NCBI RefSeq assembly: GCF_015277855.1
Contig: NZ_CP063812.1
Location: forward strand, 1,364,001-1,428,000
From: Microbacterium cremeum
GTDB lineage: Bacteria > Actinomycetota > Actinomycetes > Actinomycetales > Microbacteriaceae
Length of the DNA: 64,000 nucleotides
Direction of reading: 5' to 3'
The notes beneath the pieces were generated by a model. The model saw nothing but the letters and a program-made list of their open reading frames with translations. It was not told the origin of the DNA and did not search any database. Below, piece after piece: positions 15,939 through 25,822 of this stretch; position 1 is the stretch's first letter, and each line of letters opens with the position of its first letter. The position numbers and the translations under genes are program-made.

Positions 15939-15944
15939 TACCGT
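15939..15944 (+). promoter_or_regulatory. Leaderless -10 of the AraC-type gene
   Basis: TACCGT, 7 nt before GTG 15952. Confidence 0.5.
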
Positions 15945-15951
15945 GGCGTGC

Positions 15952-16725
15952 GTGACCGAACCGGGGATCGACCGAGCCCGCGGCGTGCTGTACCCGCAGC
16001 GGCTGCCGCGCTTCACGCGGCTCGAGCCCTCGGGCGAGGCCTCCGCTCTCGTGAGGTGGTTCTGGATCCCGCAGTGGGACCTCCCGGCGGGCGCCGAGTC
16101 GCGCCAGCCCGTGCTCGCCTACCCGGCGGCGAACCTCGTCGTCGACGCCGATGCGGTGTCGCTGTGGGGAGCGACGACCCGGCTCAGCGAGCGGGTGCTG
16201 CGGGGGAGCGGGTGGGCGGTGGGCGCGCTGCTGCGTCCGGCGGCCCTCGCCCGGCTGCACGATGCGCCGAGCGATCTCGTGGACGGTCACCTCGCGCTCG
16301 AGGTGCCGGGACTGCGTGCCGCGGTCGCCGCCGCGATGCCCGACGCCGAGGCGGCATCGCATGTGCTCGCGGAGTGGATCGTGTCGCGCGTGGGTGCGCC
16401 GACGCCCGAGGGACGCCTCGCGAACGCGGTGTCCGACCTCCTCATGACCGACGCATCGATCCTGCGCGTGGACGACGCGGCCGAGCGCCTGCGCGTGTCG
16501 GTGCGCACGCTCCAGCGCCTCGCGCACCGCACCGTGGGCCTCTCGCCCGCCGCGATGATCCGGCGCCGGCGTCTGCAGGAGGCGGCGCAGCGTGTGCGGG
16601 ACGAGCCGGACACCGCCCTCGCCGAGATCGCGGCCGAGCTCGGCTACGCCGACCAGGCGCACCTCGCGAACGACTTCCGCGCGGTGCTCGGGTTCACTGC
16701 GACGGAGTATCGCTCAGCTCACTGA
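15952..16725 (+). CDS. AraC-family transcriptional regulator
   Basis: 257 aa. The N-terminal half is a DUF6597/AraC-associated sensor domain (VRWFWIPQWDLP, then AYPAANLVVDA). The C-terminal half has two helix-turn-helix units: ILRVDDAAERLRVSVRTLQR and LAEIAAELGYADQAHLANDF, the latter the classic AraC signature region. The likely target is the divergent VOC gene. GTG 15952 is preferred over GTG 15943 because of -10 spacing. Confidence 0.88.
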   Translation: MTEPGIDRARGVLYPQRLPRFTRLEPSGEASALVRWFWIPQWDLPAGAESRQPVLAYPAANLVVDADAVSLWGATTRLSERVLRGSGWAVGALLRPAALARLHDAPSDLVDGHLALEVPGLRAAVAAAMPDAEAASHVLAEWIVSRVGAPTPEGRLANAVSDLLMTDASILRVDDAAERLRVSVRTLQRLAHRTVGLSPAAMIRRRRLQEAAQRVRDEPDTALAEIAAELGYADQAHLANDFRAVLGFTATEYRSAH

Positions 16726-16739
16726 CGCCGGGACGCCGG

Positions 16740-17222
16740 TCATCCGCGGCCGTGCGTGACCCGCTTCTTCTCACGCACGTAGACCTCGCGCCGCACGCGC
16801 GCGACGACATCGCCCGCGGCGTCCGTGATCTCGGTCTCGAACCACTCGAGCACCTTGGCTCCGCCGCGCGCCCGCTCTCGCAGCTCCTGCGCCTTCTCGC
16901 GCGGCACCTCGAACTGCGCGGTGAGCACGCCGCGGCCGGGCTTGAGGAACTCGATCTCGCCGCGCGTGTCCCAGACGACGTAGTCGCGCCCGAGCTGGTG
17001 CATCACGAGCATGAAGTAGTACGGGTCGGTCATGGCCGACATCGAGCCGCCGAACGCCGTCTTGACGTAGTTGCGGGTGAAGACGTTGATGTGCAGCTCT
17101 ACGGTGGCGCTGGTCCAGTCGTCGGCGAAGCGCCTCACGCGGATGCCGCTGAAGAGGTTGGGGATCCACAGGCTCATGCCGACGGCGAGGCGGCGGGGGG
17201 TCACGCGCATGCGCACCAGCAT
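16740..17222 (-). CDS. DUF4442 (hotdog-fold thioesterase-like) protein
   Basis: 160 aa. The pattern WIPNLFSGIRVRRFADDW, HINVFTRNYVKTAFGGSMSA and DPYYFMLVMHQLG matches DUF4442 proteins, relatives of PaaI thioesterases. A role in acyl-CoA handling is plausible but unproven. The start is uncertain: ATG 17222 gives MLVRMRV and the fourth codon after it is a second ATG. It is divergent from the GntR regulator, and its end lies 14 bp from the convergent AraC gene. Confidence 0.75.
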   Translation of the reverse strand: MLVRMRVTPRRLAVGMSLWIPNLFSGIRVRRFADDWTSATVELHINVFTRNYVKTAFGGSMSAMTDPYYFMLVMHQLGRDYVVWDTRGEIEFLKPGRGVLTAQFEVPREKAQELRERARGGAKVLEWFETEITDAAGDVVARVRREVYVREKKRVTHGRG

Positions 17223-17273
17223 CGCGAAGGCCGCTGCGTCGGCACAATCGATTGGCGGGCATGCACAATTGTT

Positions 17274-17289
17274 CTAGTTGTACTAGAGT
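17274..17289 (+). promoter_or_regulatory. Operator and -10 of the YtrA-type regulator gene
   Basis: The palindrome CTAGTTGTACTAG (17274-17286; arms CTAGT/ACTAG around TGT) overlaps TAGAGT (17284-17289), which lies 6 nt before the GTG. The AT-rich palindrome is conspicuous in this background and is where the encoded GntR protein would bind to repress itself. Binding is inference. Confidence 0.6.
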
Positions 17290-17295
17290 TAGCGC

Positions 17296-17652
17296 GTGTT
17301 GTTGCGCATCGATCCCGAGAGCGAGACGCCGCTGTTCGCGCAGATCGCCGATTCGGTGCGTGCGGACGCCGCCGCCGGCCGGCTGCGGCCCGGAGAGCGT
17401 CTTCCGGCCGCGCGCGAGATCGCTTCGGCGCTCGGCGTCAACGTGCACACGGTCCTGCACGCCTATCAGGATCTCCGCGACGCCGGACTCGTCGAGCTCC
17501 GCCGCGGGCGCGGTGCCGTCGTCACCTCCCAGGCCGGGGTGCTCGAGGAGCTCCGCAACGACATCCAGCACCTCGCCGCGCGCGCACGTGCGGCGGGAAT
17601 CCCGCCCGACGCCCTCGCCGCCCTTGTGAAGGAGATCGCCCGTGACCGCTGA
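17296..17652 (+). CDS. GntR-family regulator, short YtrA type
   Basis: 118 aa: a winged helix-turn-helix (residues ~10-75, PLFAQIADSVRADAAAGRLR, then LPAAREIASALGVNVHTVLH) and only a short helical tail, as in the YtrA subfamily that usually controls its own membrane-protein operon. The next two genes overlap one another and this one and both encode membrane proteins, so this is a three-gene operon, probably autorepressed at the palindrome upstream. The inducer is unknown. Confidence 0.9.
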   Translation: MLLRIDPESETPLFAQIADSVRADAAAGRLRPGERLPAAREIASALGVNVHTVLHAYQDLRDAGLVELRRGRGAVVTSQAGVLEELRNDIQHLAARARAAGIPPDALAALVKEIARDR

Positions 17653-18637
17653 TCGCTCCGAGACCGTCGCGTCCCCCGCGCCGGCCGCCCGCGTACCGTG
17701 GCCCGCGGTCGTCGCGTTCGCGCTGCTGGCCTGCGGACTCGCGTGGCTCGTCGCCCTGCCGTTGTGGCTCGGTGACGGGCTCGCGTCCCCGCTCGCGCCG
17801 CTGCTCCTGCCGCTCATGATGTTCACGCCCGCGGTGGCGGCCGTCCTCGTCACCTTCGTGTTCCGCGTCCCGCGCCGCGATCGCGCGCGCTTCCTCGGGC
17901 TGTGGCCGCTGCGCCCGGCCGGGCGACTCCTGCTCTTCCTCGCGCTCGCGCTGATCGTGCCGGTCGTGGTGGTGGCCGCGACGGCTCTGCTGAGCGGGGC
18001 GCTCGGTCTCGTGCGCCTCGACCTCGTGAGCTTCTCGGGCTTCGCCGAACAGGTCGCCGACGCGACTCCGGCGGGAGCGCCGACGCTCCCGATCGCCGTG
18101 CTGGTGGTGGCGCAGTTCGCCGCGATACCGGTCGGCGCCCTCATCAACAGCGTCCTCGCGTTCGGCGAGGAGCTGGGCTGGAGAGGGTGGCTGCAGACCG
18201 CGCTCCTGCCGTTGGGCACGTGGCCGGCGCTGCTCCTCACAGGCGCGCTGTGGGGACTGTGGCACGCGCCGGTCATCCTGCTCGGCTACAACTTCGGCCG
18301 CGCCGACGTCGTCGGCCTCCTCCTCATGGTCGGCGGCTGCGTCTTCTGGGGTCTGCTGCTGGGGTGGCTGCGCCTGCGCAGCGCCTCGCTGTGGCCGGCG
18401 GTGCTCGCGCACGGCTCGCTCAACGCCGTCGGGTCGCTCGTGCTCGTGCTCGCTGCGGCCGGCGAGACGCCCGACCTCGCGTGGGCCGGCGCTCTCGGCG
18501 TGGTCTCCTGGGTCGTCCTGGCCGTGGTGATCGCCGTGATCGTGCTGATGCGGCAGTTCCGCGCCGGCGCACCGGCGGCCTCCCGTCCTGCCGCCGCTCC
18601 TGCTGTTGGCACCTCGTCCGAAGGAGAAGTCCGATGA
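17642..18637 (+). CDS. CPBP-family intramembrane metalloprotease
   Basis: 331 aa with about eight membrane helices. The Abi/CPBP motifs are intact: FGEELGWRGWLQ (Glu-Glu), LWGLWHAPVILL (His) and AVLAHGSLNAVG (His). The family cleaves within membranes or acts in prenyl-protein processing, bacteriocin immunity or stress signalling; the substrate here is unknown. GTG 17642 overlaps the regulator's end by 11 bp and has GGAG within that gene's last codons. Confidence 0.87.
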   Translation: MTADRSETVASPAPAARVPWPAVVAFALLACGLAWLVALPLWLGDGLASPLAPLLLPLMMFTPAVAAVLVTFVFRVPRRDRARFLGLWPLRPAGRLLLFLALALIVPVVVVAATALLSGALGLVRLDLVSFSGFAEQVADATPAGAPTLPIAVLVVAQFAAIPVGALINSVLAFGEELGWRGWLQTALLPLGTWPALLLTGALWGLWHAPVILLGYNFGRADVVGLLLMVGGCVFWGLLLGWLRLRSASLWPAVLAHGSLNAVGSLVLVLAAAGETPDLAWAGALGVVSWVVLAVVIAVIVLMRQFRAGAPAASRPAAAPAVGTSSEGEVR

Positions 18638-19641
18638 CCCGCACCGATCCGGTCCTGCGACGGTTCGTCCTCGTCGCGATCCTGCTGCCGCTGGTCTTCG
18701 TCGCGATCGGCGCGGCGGTGCAGCTCGCCCTCCTTCCCTCGGCGCCCGCCACGATCGCGGTCCACTGGAACGCCTCGGGCCAGGCCGACCGCTTCGCGCC
18801 GGCGTGGACGCAGCCGATCGCGACGATCGCGTTCGGGTTCGGCATCCCCGTGCTGCTCGCACTGACGAGCCTGCCGGGACTCCGGCGCGGAGAGCGCGGC
18901 AGCACCTACCGGCTGGTCGGCGCGATGGCAGCCGCCACCTCGGCTCTCGTGACGGTCGCGTTCACGTGGACGTTCGCGATGCAGGCGGCGCTCTCGTCGC
19001 CGGCCGACGCTCCCGCGGTGTGGGGGAGCCTCGTCGGCTCGTTCCTCGCGGGGGCGCTTGCGGGCGTCGCCGCGTGGTGGCTGCAGCCGCGTCAAGACAC
19101 GCCGGGGCAGACCGCGGCGCCGGCGGCGCCTCTGGATCTCGGACCCACCGAACGTGCACTGTGGGTGCGCACGGCGGCGATGTCCACGGCCGCGGCCACC
19201 GTGCTCCTGATCGCTGCGGCGGGCATCGCCGCCGCAGCGGTCGCAGCCTGGGTCACCGGGGCGGGCGGAGGCGCGGCCTGGATCCTGAGCGCCGTCGCCG
19301 TGCTCCTGCTCGCGCTGGTCGCGACCACCGTGGCGTTCCACGTCCGGGTGGACGACACGGGGCTGCATGTGGCGTCGCTCCTCGGCATCCCCCGCTTCGG
19401 CGTGCCGCTGGCCGACACCGCCTCGGCGGCCTGCGTCGTCGTGGACCCGATGGGGGAGTTCGGCGGCTGGGGCCTGCGGATCGCTCCGCACGGCCGGCGG
19501 TTCGGCGTCGTGTTGCGCCGCGGCGAGGCGATCGAAGTCACCCGTCGCGACGGCCGGCGGTTCGTGGTCACCGTGGACGACGCCCGCACCGGGGCGGCGC
19601 TGCTCGAAGCCCTCATCGTCCGGGGGCGCGCGCGGTCTTGA
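18634..19641 (+). CDS. DUF1648 membrane protein
   Basis: 335 aa. An N-terminal DUF1648 segment (TIAVHWNASGQADRF, the conserved P/H...G..D pattern) lies between helices 1 and 2. Two more helices follow, then a second pair near residues 175-230 and a C-terminal soluble domain of about 100 residues. SdpI-like proteins of this group act in immunity or cell-envelope stress. ATG overlaps the previous stop by 4 nt and an AAGGAGAAG site precedes it. Confidence 0.8.
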   Translation: MTRTDPVLRRFVLVAILLPLVFVAIGAAVQLALLPSAPATIAVHWNASGQADRFAPAWTQPIATIAFGFGIPVLLALTSLPGLRRGERGSTYRLVGAMAAATSALVTVAFTWTFAMQAALSSPADAPAVWGSLVGSFLAGALAGVAAWWLQPRQDTPGQTAAPAAPLDLGPTERALWVRTAAMSTAAATVLLIAAAGIAAAAVAAWVTGAGGGAAWILSAVAVLLLALVATTVAFHVRVDDTGLHVASLLGIPRFGVPLADTASAACVVVDPMGEFGGWGLRIAPHGRRFGVVLRRGEAIEVTRRDGRRFVVTVDDARTGAALLEALIVRGRARS

Positions 19642-19672
19642 CGCCCGGCGGGGCGCCCGATTGGCTGGAGCC

Positions 19673-20341
19673 ATGACCGACCCCACTCCCGACCTCTGGC
19701 GTCGTGTCGACGCCTACCTCACCGACACCCTGGTAGGGCACGAGCCGGGACTGGAGCAGGCCGTCGCCGAGCAGAACCAGGCGGGCCTGCCAGCGATCGA
19801 GGTGGCGCCGGTGAACGGCAAGCTGCTGCATCTGATCGCGCGGATCTCGGGCGCGCGCCGCGTGCTGGAGGTCGGCACGCTGGGCGGGTACTCGACGATC
19901 TGGCTCGCGCGCGGCGTGCCCGACGACGGTCGCGTCGTGACGATCGAGGCGGAACCGCGCATCGCCGACATCGCGCGTGCCAACCTCGACCGCGCCGGCG
20001 TCGGCGACAAGGTCGACATCCGCCTCGGACGCGGCGCGGACGTGCTGCCCACGCTCACCTCGGAGGCCCCCTTCGATCTGGTGTTCATCGACGCCGACAA
20101 GGAGTCGAACACCATCTACCTCGACTGGGCGGCGCGACTGGGACGACCGGGCACCGTCGTGGTCGTCGACAACACCGTGCGCGGCGGCGAGGTCGCAAAC
20201 CCCGCCACCGAGAACCCGCAGATCATCGGGGTCCAGCGCGGGCTCGAGATGCTCGGCCGTGACCCCCGCTTCGACGCGACGGCGCTGCAGACCCTCGACG
20301 CCAAGGGGTACGACGGCATCGCGATCGCCGTCGTCGTGTAA
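19673..20341 (+). CDS. O-methyltransferase (COMT-like, class I)
   Basis: 222 aa SAM-dependent methyltransferase. It has LEVGTLGGYSTIWLARG (SAM loop), VVTIEAEPRIADIAR (ribose-binding acid) and FDLVFIDADKESNTIYLDWA, the metal-binding D...DK segment of the catechol/caffeoyl-CoA O-methyltransferase family. Substrate unknown. It starts 31 nt after the DUF1648 gene with a GGAG 2-3 nt before the ATG, so it may be read from the same operon. Confidence 0.88.
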   Translation: MTDPTPDLWRRVDAYLTDTLVGHEPGLEQAVAEQNQAGLPAIEVAPVNGKLLHLIARISGARRVLEVGTLGGYSTIWLARGVPDDGRVVTIEAEPRIADIARANLDRAGVGDKVDIRLGRGADVLPTLTSEAPFDLVFIDADKESNTIYLDWAARLGRPGTVVVVDNTVRGGEVANPATENPQIIGVQRGLEMLGRDPRFDATALQTLDAKGYDGIAIAVVV

Positions 20342-20423
20342 CGGATGCTCCTCACGCCCCCACGCCCCCACGCCCCTCGACGCATCGCTTCGCACTGCGC
20401 GGAGCCTCTGACGAGCAGGCCCG

Positions 20424-21790
<1,367 letters not shown>

Positions 21791-21794
21791 TGCG

Positions 21795-21834
21795 CTGACA
21801 GCGTTCGACGTGTCCTGACAGCGTGTCCTGACAG
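21795..21834 (+). repeat. Triple CTGACAG repeat between eno and the FtsB-like gene
   Basis: CTGACAG occurs at 21795, 21815 and 21828. The last two belong to two copies of the self-complementary TGTCCTGACA separated by GCG. The block sits directly before the ribosome site of the next gene, so it could be an operator or a small tandem duplication. Confidence 0.6.
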
Positions 21835-21845
21835 AAGGGGGAGCC

Positions 21846-22394
21846 GTGGCCAAGACGACGGCTCCCCCTTCTCGTCCCCCGCGCGCGGACGCCGCGCCGC
21901 GCCGTCGCCCTCCGCGGCGACCGGTCGACGTGCGCGAGTGGCTGGGCGGCATCCGCCTCTCGGGCTTCATGGTCATCATGCTGGGCCTCGTGGTGCTCGC
22001 CGCGTTCGTGCTGGTGCCGACGATCGGCACGTATGTCGACCAGCGGCAGCGGATCGCCGCTCTCGAGGCGGCCGTGCAGCTCAGCCGCGAGGAGGTCGCC
22101 GAGCTCGAGTCGCAGCGCGAGCGCTGGCGCGACCCGGCGTACATCACGACGCAGGCGCGGGAGCGGCTGTACTACGTCCGTCCCGGCGAGGTCGTCTACC
22201 TCGTCGACAACGACCTGCCTCCCGAGCTCGCCCCTCAGGAGCAGGAGCCGGTGAGCGACGAGGTGCGGCAGACCCGCACCGACTGGATGTCGCAGCTGGT
22301 GAGGTCGGTGACCGAGTCCGGCCTCGCGCAGACGGTCGCCCCGGTGACGATCGGCGTCCCCGACCCCGACCCGACTCCCGACCCGACGCCCTGA
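21846..22394 (+). CDS. FtsB/DivIC-like septum formation initiator
   Basis: 182 aa. A basic cytosolic tail, one membrane helix (about residues 38-60, FMVIMLGLVVLAAFVLV), then a coiled coil (QRQRIAALEAAVQLSREEVA) and a variable Pro/Asp-rich tail: the bitopic FtsB/DivIC layout. It would act in divisome assembly with FtsL and FtsQ. Its place after eno is the usual one for ftsB in many bacteria. GTG start with AAGGGGGAG upstream. Confidence 0.88.
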   Translation: MAKTTAPPSRPPRADAAPRRRPPRRPVDVREWLGGIRLSGFMVIMLGLVVLAAFVLVPTIGTYVDQRQRIAALEAAVQLSREEVAELESQRERWRDPAYITTQARERLYYVRPGEVVYLVDNDLPPELAPQEQEPVSDEVRQTRTDWMSQLVRSVTESGLAQTVAPVTIGVPDPDPTPDPTP

Positions 22395-22437
22395 GCGACG
22401 CGCCGGCGCGGCATCCGTCGCCCCTGCGTCACCCCCG

Positions 22438-22464
22438 GGGACGAGGGCGATCCAGCCTCGTCCC
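22438..22464 (+). terminator. Hairpin after the FtsB-like gene
   Basis: GGGACGAGG (22438-22446) pairs with CCTCGTCCC (22456-22464) around a 9-nt loop. It lies between this gene and the leaderless promoter of the DUF501 gene. Confidence 0.6.
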
Positions 22465-22476
22465 AGCAGCCACGGG

Positions 22477-22482
22477 TACCCT
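22477..22482 (+). promoter_or_regulatory. Leaderless -10 of the DUF501 gene
   Basis: TACCCT, 6 nt before GTG 22489. Confidence 0.6.
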
Positions 22483-22488
22483 GGCGGC

Positions 22489-23004
22489 GTGACGACTCCG
22501 CCGTTCCCTGCCGTCCGTGAGACCGACCTCGCCGTCCTGCGCGAGCAGCTCGGCCGCCCCGCCCGTGGCGTGGTCGGAATCGCCGCACGATGCGTGTGCG
22601 GCAACCCCACGGTCGTGGCGACATCGCCCCGTCTTCCCGACGGCACGCCGTTCCCGACGTTCTACTACCTGACGCACCCGGCCGCGACGGCCGCCATGTC
22701 GATGCTCGAGGCCGACCACGTCATGCCGGAGCTGGCCGCGGAGCTCGCCGACGACGAGGTCGCGGCTGCGTACCAGCGCGCCCACGAGTCGTACCTGCGG
22801 GATCGCGCGTCGTACGGCATCGTCGAAGAGATCGACGGCATCTCCGCGGGCGGCATGCCGACGCGCGTCAAGTGCCTGCACGCGCTGGCCGGACACGCGC
22901 TCGCGGCAGGACCGGGGGTCAATCCGATCGGCGATCGTGCTCTCGCCCGGTCGACGTGGTCGCCCGACCGCTGCGCGTGCGCGCAGCCGGGATCGGCCGG
23001 ATGA
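22489..23004 (+). CDS. DUF501 protein
   Basis: 171 aa, matching DUF501 throughout: RGVVGIAARCVCGNPTVVAT, GTPFPTFYYLTHP, LEADHVMPEL, and MPTRVKCLHALAGHALAAGP. Conserved Cys and His residues suggest a metal site. Function is unknown, but the gene is regularly found beside eno/ftsB in actinobacteria. Its stop overlaps the subtilase start (ATGA). Confidence 0.9.
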   Translation: MTTPPFPAVRETDLAVLREQLGRPARGVVGIAARCVCGNPTVVATSPRLPDGTPFPTFYYLTHPAATAAMSMLEADHVMPELAAELADDEVAAAYQRAHESYLRDRASYGIVEEIDGISAGGMPTRVKCLHALAGHALAAGPGVNPIGDRALARSTWSPDRCACAQPGSAG

Positions 23005-24314
23005 CGCGCCGCGGGATCGCCGCCGTCGCGGCGGCCGCCGCATCCGTCGCCGCAGCCCTGACGCTCGTCGCTGCGGCGCCCGCGACCGCCGTTCCGACGG
23101 CGCCGACGCCGACCGCGCCCGCTGCCGAGGAGGACCCGGTCCGGGCCGCCGAGTACTGGCTCGCCGACTACGGCATCGAGACGGCATGGCAGACCACGCG
23201 CGGCGCCGGGGTGACGATCGCCGTCATCGACACCGGCATCGCCAAGGGGCCCGTGGAGTTCACCGGCGCCGTCGTCGGCGGCACCGACGTGTCGGGAGTC
23301 GGCTCGGGCGACGGCCGCACGCCGGTCGGCGCGATCGACGCCGATCACGGCAGCTGGGTGGCCTCGCTCGCGGCCGGCCGCGGCACCGGGCCCGATACCG
23401 GCATGATCGGCGTGGCGCCCGAGGCCGATCTGCTGTCGGTGTCGGTCGGTTTCGGGTCGGCGGCGACCCGATCGTTCACCGATCAGATCGCCGAGGCCAT
23501 CCGGTGGTCGGTCGACCACGGCGCCGACGTCATCAACATGTCGCTCACGACGAATGTGCCCGACTGGCCCGAGAGCTGGGACGACGCGTTCCTGTACGCG
23601 TTCGAGAACGACGTGGTGATCGTCGTCGCGGCCGGCAACCGCGCCAGCGGCACGACGGGCGTCGGCGCGCCCGCCACGATCCCGGGCGTGCTGACCGTGG
23701 CGGGGGTGGACCCGCAGGGACGCGCGAGCGTGGATGCCTCGACGCAGGGCATCACGATCGGCGTCGCCGCGCCGAGCGAGAAGCTGATCGGCGTCTCGCG
23801 CGACGGGCGTCTGGTGGAGTGGGACGGCACCAGCGGCGCCGCCCCCATCGTCGCCGGCATCGTCGCGCTCGTGCGCAGCGCGCACCCCGACCTCGACGCG
23901 AACAACGTCATCAACCGGATCCTCGAGACGGCGCGCCCCGCCCCCGGCGCGACGACGGCTCCCGACCCGCTGCTGTACGGACAGGGACTCGTGGATGCCG
24001 CAGCCGCCGTGTCGGCCTCGGTCCCCGCGGTGACGGAGAATCCGATGGGGAGCCTCGCGGAGTGGGTGCGCGTGTACCGCCGCGCCGACAACCCGTCGCT
24101 GCCGCCCGAGCCGGCGCCGACCGTCGAGGTCCCGCCGCTGCCGCGCGCCGAGCCCGCGGCGCCGGCGGAGTCGCCGCTGCTGCCCGATCGCACTACGCTT
24201 CTCTACGGCACCCTGCCGCTCTCGGTGCTCACGGCGGCGGCTATACTGGTGGCGCTCGGCGTCACCGCAGCTGTCCGACGCATCCGATTGGCGTCCCGCG
24301 CGCCGAGCCGCTGA
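23001..24314 (+). CDS. Membrane-anchored S8 subtilisin-like serine protease
   Basis: 437 aa. A Sec signal peptide (residues ~8-35, Ala-rich) leads to a subtilase domain with the full triad: Asp in IAVIDTGIA, His in DADHGSWVASLAAG, Ser in GTSGAAPIVAG, with the oxyanion Asn in VVAAGN. A Pro-rich linker and one C-terminal helix (about 400-425) followed by Arg residues anchor it outside, as in mycosins. No ESX genes are in the window, so an ESX role cannot be claimed. Coupled to DUF501 by 4 nt. Confidence 0.92.
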   Translation: MTRRGIAAVAAAAASVAAALTLVAAAPATAVPTAPTPTAPAAEEDPVRAAEYWLADYGIETAWQTTRGAGVTIAVIDTGIAKGPVEFTGAVVGGTDVSGVGSGDGRTPVGAIDADHGSWVASLAAGRGTGPDTGMIGVAPEADLLSVSVGFGSAATRSFTDQIAEAIRWSVDHGADVINMSLTTNVPDWPESWDDAFLYAFENDVVIVVAAGNRASGTTGVGAPATIPGVLTVAGVDPQGRASVDASTQGITIGVAAPSEKLIGVSRDGRLVEWDGTSGAAPIVAGIVALVRSAHPDLDANNVINRILETARPAPGATTAPDPLLYGQGLVDAAAAVSASVPAVTENPMGSLAEWVRVYRRADNPSLPPEPAPTVEVPPLPRAEPAAPAESPLLPDRTTLLYGTLPLSVLTAAAILVALGVTAAVRRIRLASRAPSR

Positions 24315-24335
24315 CACAGGAGGAGTTCTCCACTC

Positions 24336-25751
24336 GTGACCAACACCGTGCCCAAGATCCTCATCGTCGGTGGCGGCTACGCAGGCTTCTACACTGCCTG
24401 GAAGCTCGAGAAGCAGCTGCGCCGCGGCGAGGCGGAGGTGTCGATCGTCGACCCGCTGCCGTATATGACGTATCAGCCGTTCCTTCCCGAGGTCGCGGCG
24501 GGCTCCATCGAGGCGCGTCACTCGGTGGTCGCGCTGCGCCGCCACCTCAAGCGCACCACCGTCATCGCGGCGAAGGTGACCGGCATCGACCACGCGAACA
24601 AGGTCGCGACGATCACGCCGATCGCGGGGGAGCCGTACGAGTTCGCCTACGACCAGATCGTCGTGACCGCCGGCGCCGTCTCGCGCACCTTCCCGATCCC
24701 CGGCATCGCCGACAACGCGATCGGCCTCAAGACGATCGAAGAGGCGGTCGCGATCCGCGACAAGCTGATGTCGAACTTCGACAAGGCGTCGGTCCTGCCT
24801 CCCGGTCCGGAGCGGGACCGGCTGCTGACCGTCGTCGTCGTCGGCGGCGGCTTCGCCGGCATCGAGGTGTTCGCCGAGCTGCGCTCGCTGGCCTCGTCGC
24901 TGGTCAAGAGCTACCCGCAGCTCACGTTCGACGACACGCACTTCCACCTCATCGAGGCGATGGGCCGCATCATGCCCGAGGTGTCGCTGAAGACGAGCGA
25001 GTGGGTGCTGAGGAATCTCGCCCACCGCGGTGCGTCCGTGCACCTCGACACGCAGGTCACCGGGGCCGTCGGCGGCAACGTCGAGTTGTCCTCGGGCGAG
25101 GTCATCCCGACCGACCTGATCATCTGGACCGCCGGCGTCATGGCGAACCCGACGGTGGTGCGCGGCAGCGACCTCCCCGTCGAGGAGCGCGGTCGCATCC
25201 GCACCCGGGCCGACCTGCGTGTGGGCACCGAGGACGAGATCGTCGAAGGCGCGTGGGCCGCGGGCGACGTGTCGGCCGTCCCCGACCTGTCGGGTGGCGG
25301 AGTCGGCGGCTACTGCGTGCCCAACGCGCAGCACGCCGTGCGCCAGGCCAAGCTCCTCGCCAAGAACCTCGTCGCGGTGCTCCGTGGCGAGCTGCCCCGC
25401 GACTACTTCCACAAGAACCTCGGCGCGGTCGCGGGCCTGGGCCTGTGGGTCGGTGTCTTCCAGTCGGGCAAGCTCGCGCTCACGGGCCCGATCGCGTGGC
25501 TCGCCCACCGCGGCTACCACGGCCTGGCCATGCCGTCGTGGGAGCGCAAGTGGCGCGTGCTGTGGGGCTGGTGGAACAACTTCTGGCTCGGCCGCGACCT
25601 CGTGAACCTGTCGACGGTGCAGAGCCCCCGCTACGTCTTCGAGGAGTTCGCGGCGCGCCCGCGTCCGGCCCAGCCGGTCGAGGCGGCCGAGCCCGTCAAG
25701 AAGCCGGCGCCGCGCAAGAAGGCCGCCGAGAAGGTGGCTGCGAGCAGCTGA
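24336..25751 (+). CDS. Type II NADH dehydrogenase (NDH-2) / FAD-dependent oxidoreductase
   Basis: 471 aa. Two Rossmann motifs, ILIVGGGYAGFYTAWKLE (FAD) and VVVVGGGFAGIEVFAEL (NADH), and the second FAD motif AAGDVSAVPDLS. C-terminal aromatic amphipathic segments (WWNNFWLGRD) would attach it to the inner membrane face. It would pass electrons from NADH to menaquinone without pumping. A Lys/Ala tail ends the protein. GTG start with AGGAGGAG. It follows the subtilase by 21 bp. Confidence 0.92.
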   Translation: MTNTVPKILIVGGGYAGFYTAWKLEKQLRRGEAEVSIVDPLPYMTYQPFLPEVAAGSIEARHSVVALRRHLKRTTVIAAKVTGIDHANKVATITPIAGEPYEFAYDQIVVTAGAVSRTFPIPGIADNAIGLKTIEEAVAIRDKLMSNFDKASVLPPGPERDRLLTVVVVGGGFAGIEVFAELRSLASSLVKSYPQLTFDDTHFHLIEAMGRIMPEVSLKTSEWVLRNLAHRGASVHLDTQVTGAVGGNVELSSGEVIPTDLIIWTAGVMANPTVVRGSDLPVEERGRIRTRADLRVGTEDEIVEGAWAAGDVSAVPDLSGGGVGGYCVPNAQHAVRQAKLLAKNLVAVLRGELPRDYFHKNLGAVAGLGLWVGVFQSGKLALTGPIAWLAHRGYHGLAMPSWERKWRVLWGWWNNFWLGRDLVNLSTVQSPRYVFEEFAARPRPAQPVEAAEPVKKPAPRKKAAEKVAASS

Positions 25752-25762
25752 GCGTCGAACGG

Positions 25763-25798
25763 ATGCCGCGACCTGTCTGAGAGGATGGATCGCGGCAT
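25763..25798 (+). terminator. Hairpin between the NDH-2 gene and the tRNA
   Basis: ATGCCGCGA pairs with TCGCGGCAT around an 18-nt loop. Probably the NDH-2 terminator; no U-run. Confidence 0.45.
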
Positions 25799-25822
25799 TC
25801 GCATTCCTGCGGGAGGCGATCG

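Noticed and set aside
23001..24314. Mycosin of a type VII secretion system
   Set aside because: Domain layout is similar, but no EccB-E, EsxA/B or PPE-like genes are nearby; it sits in the conserved eno/ftsB neighbourhood.
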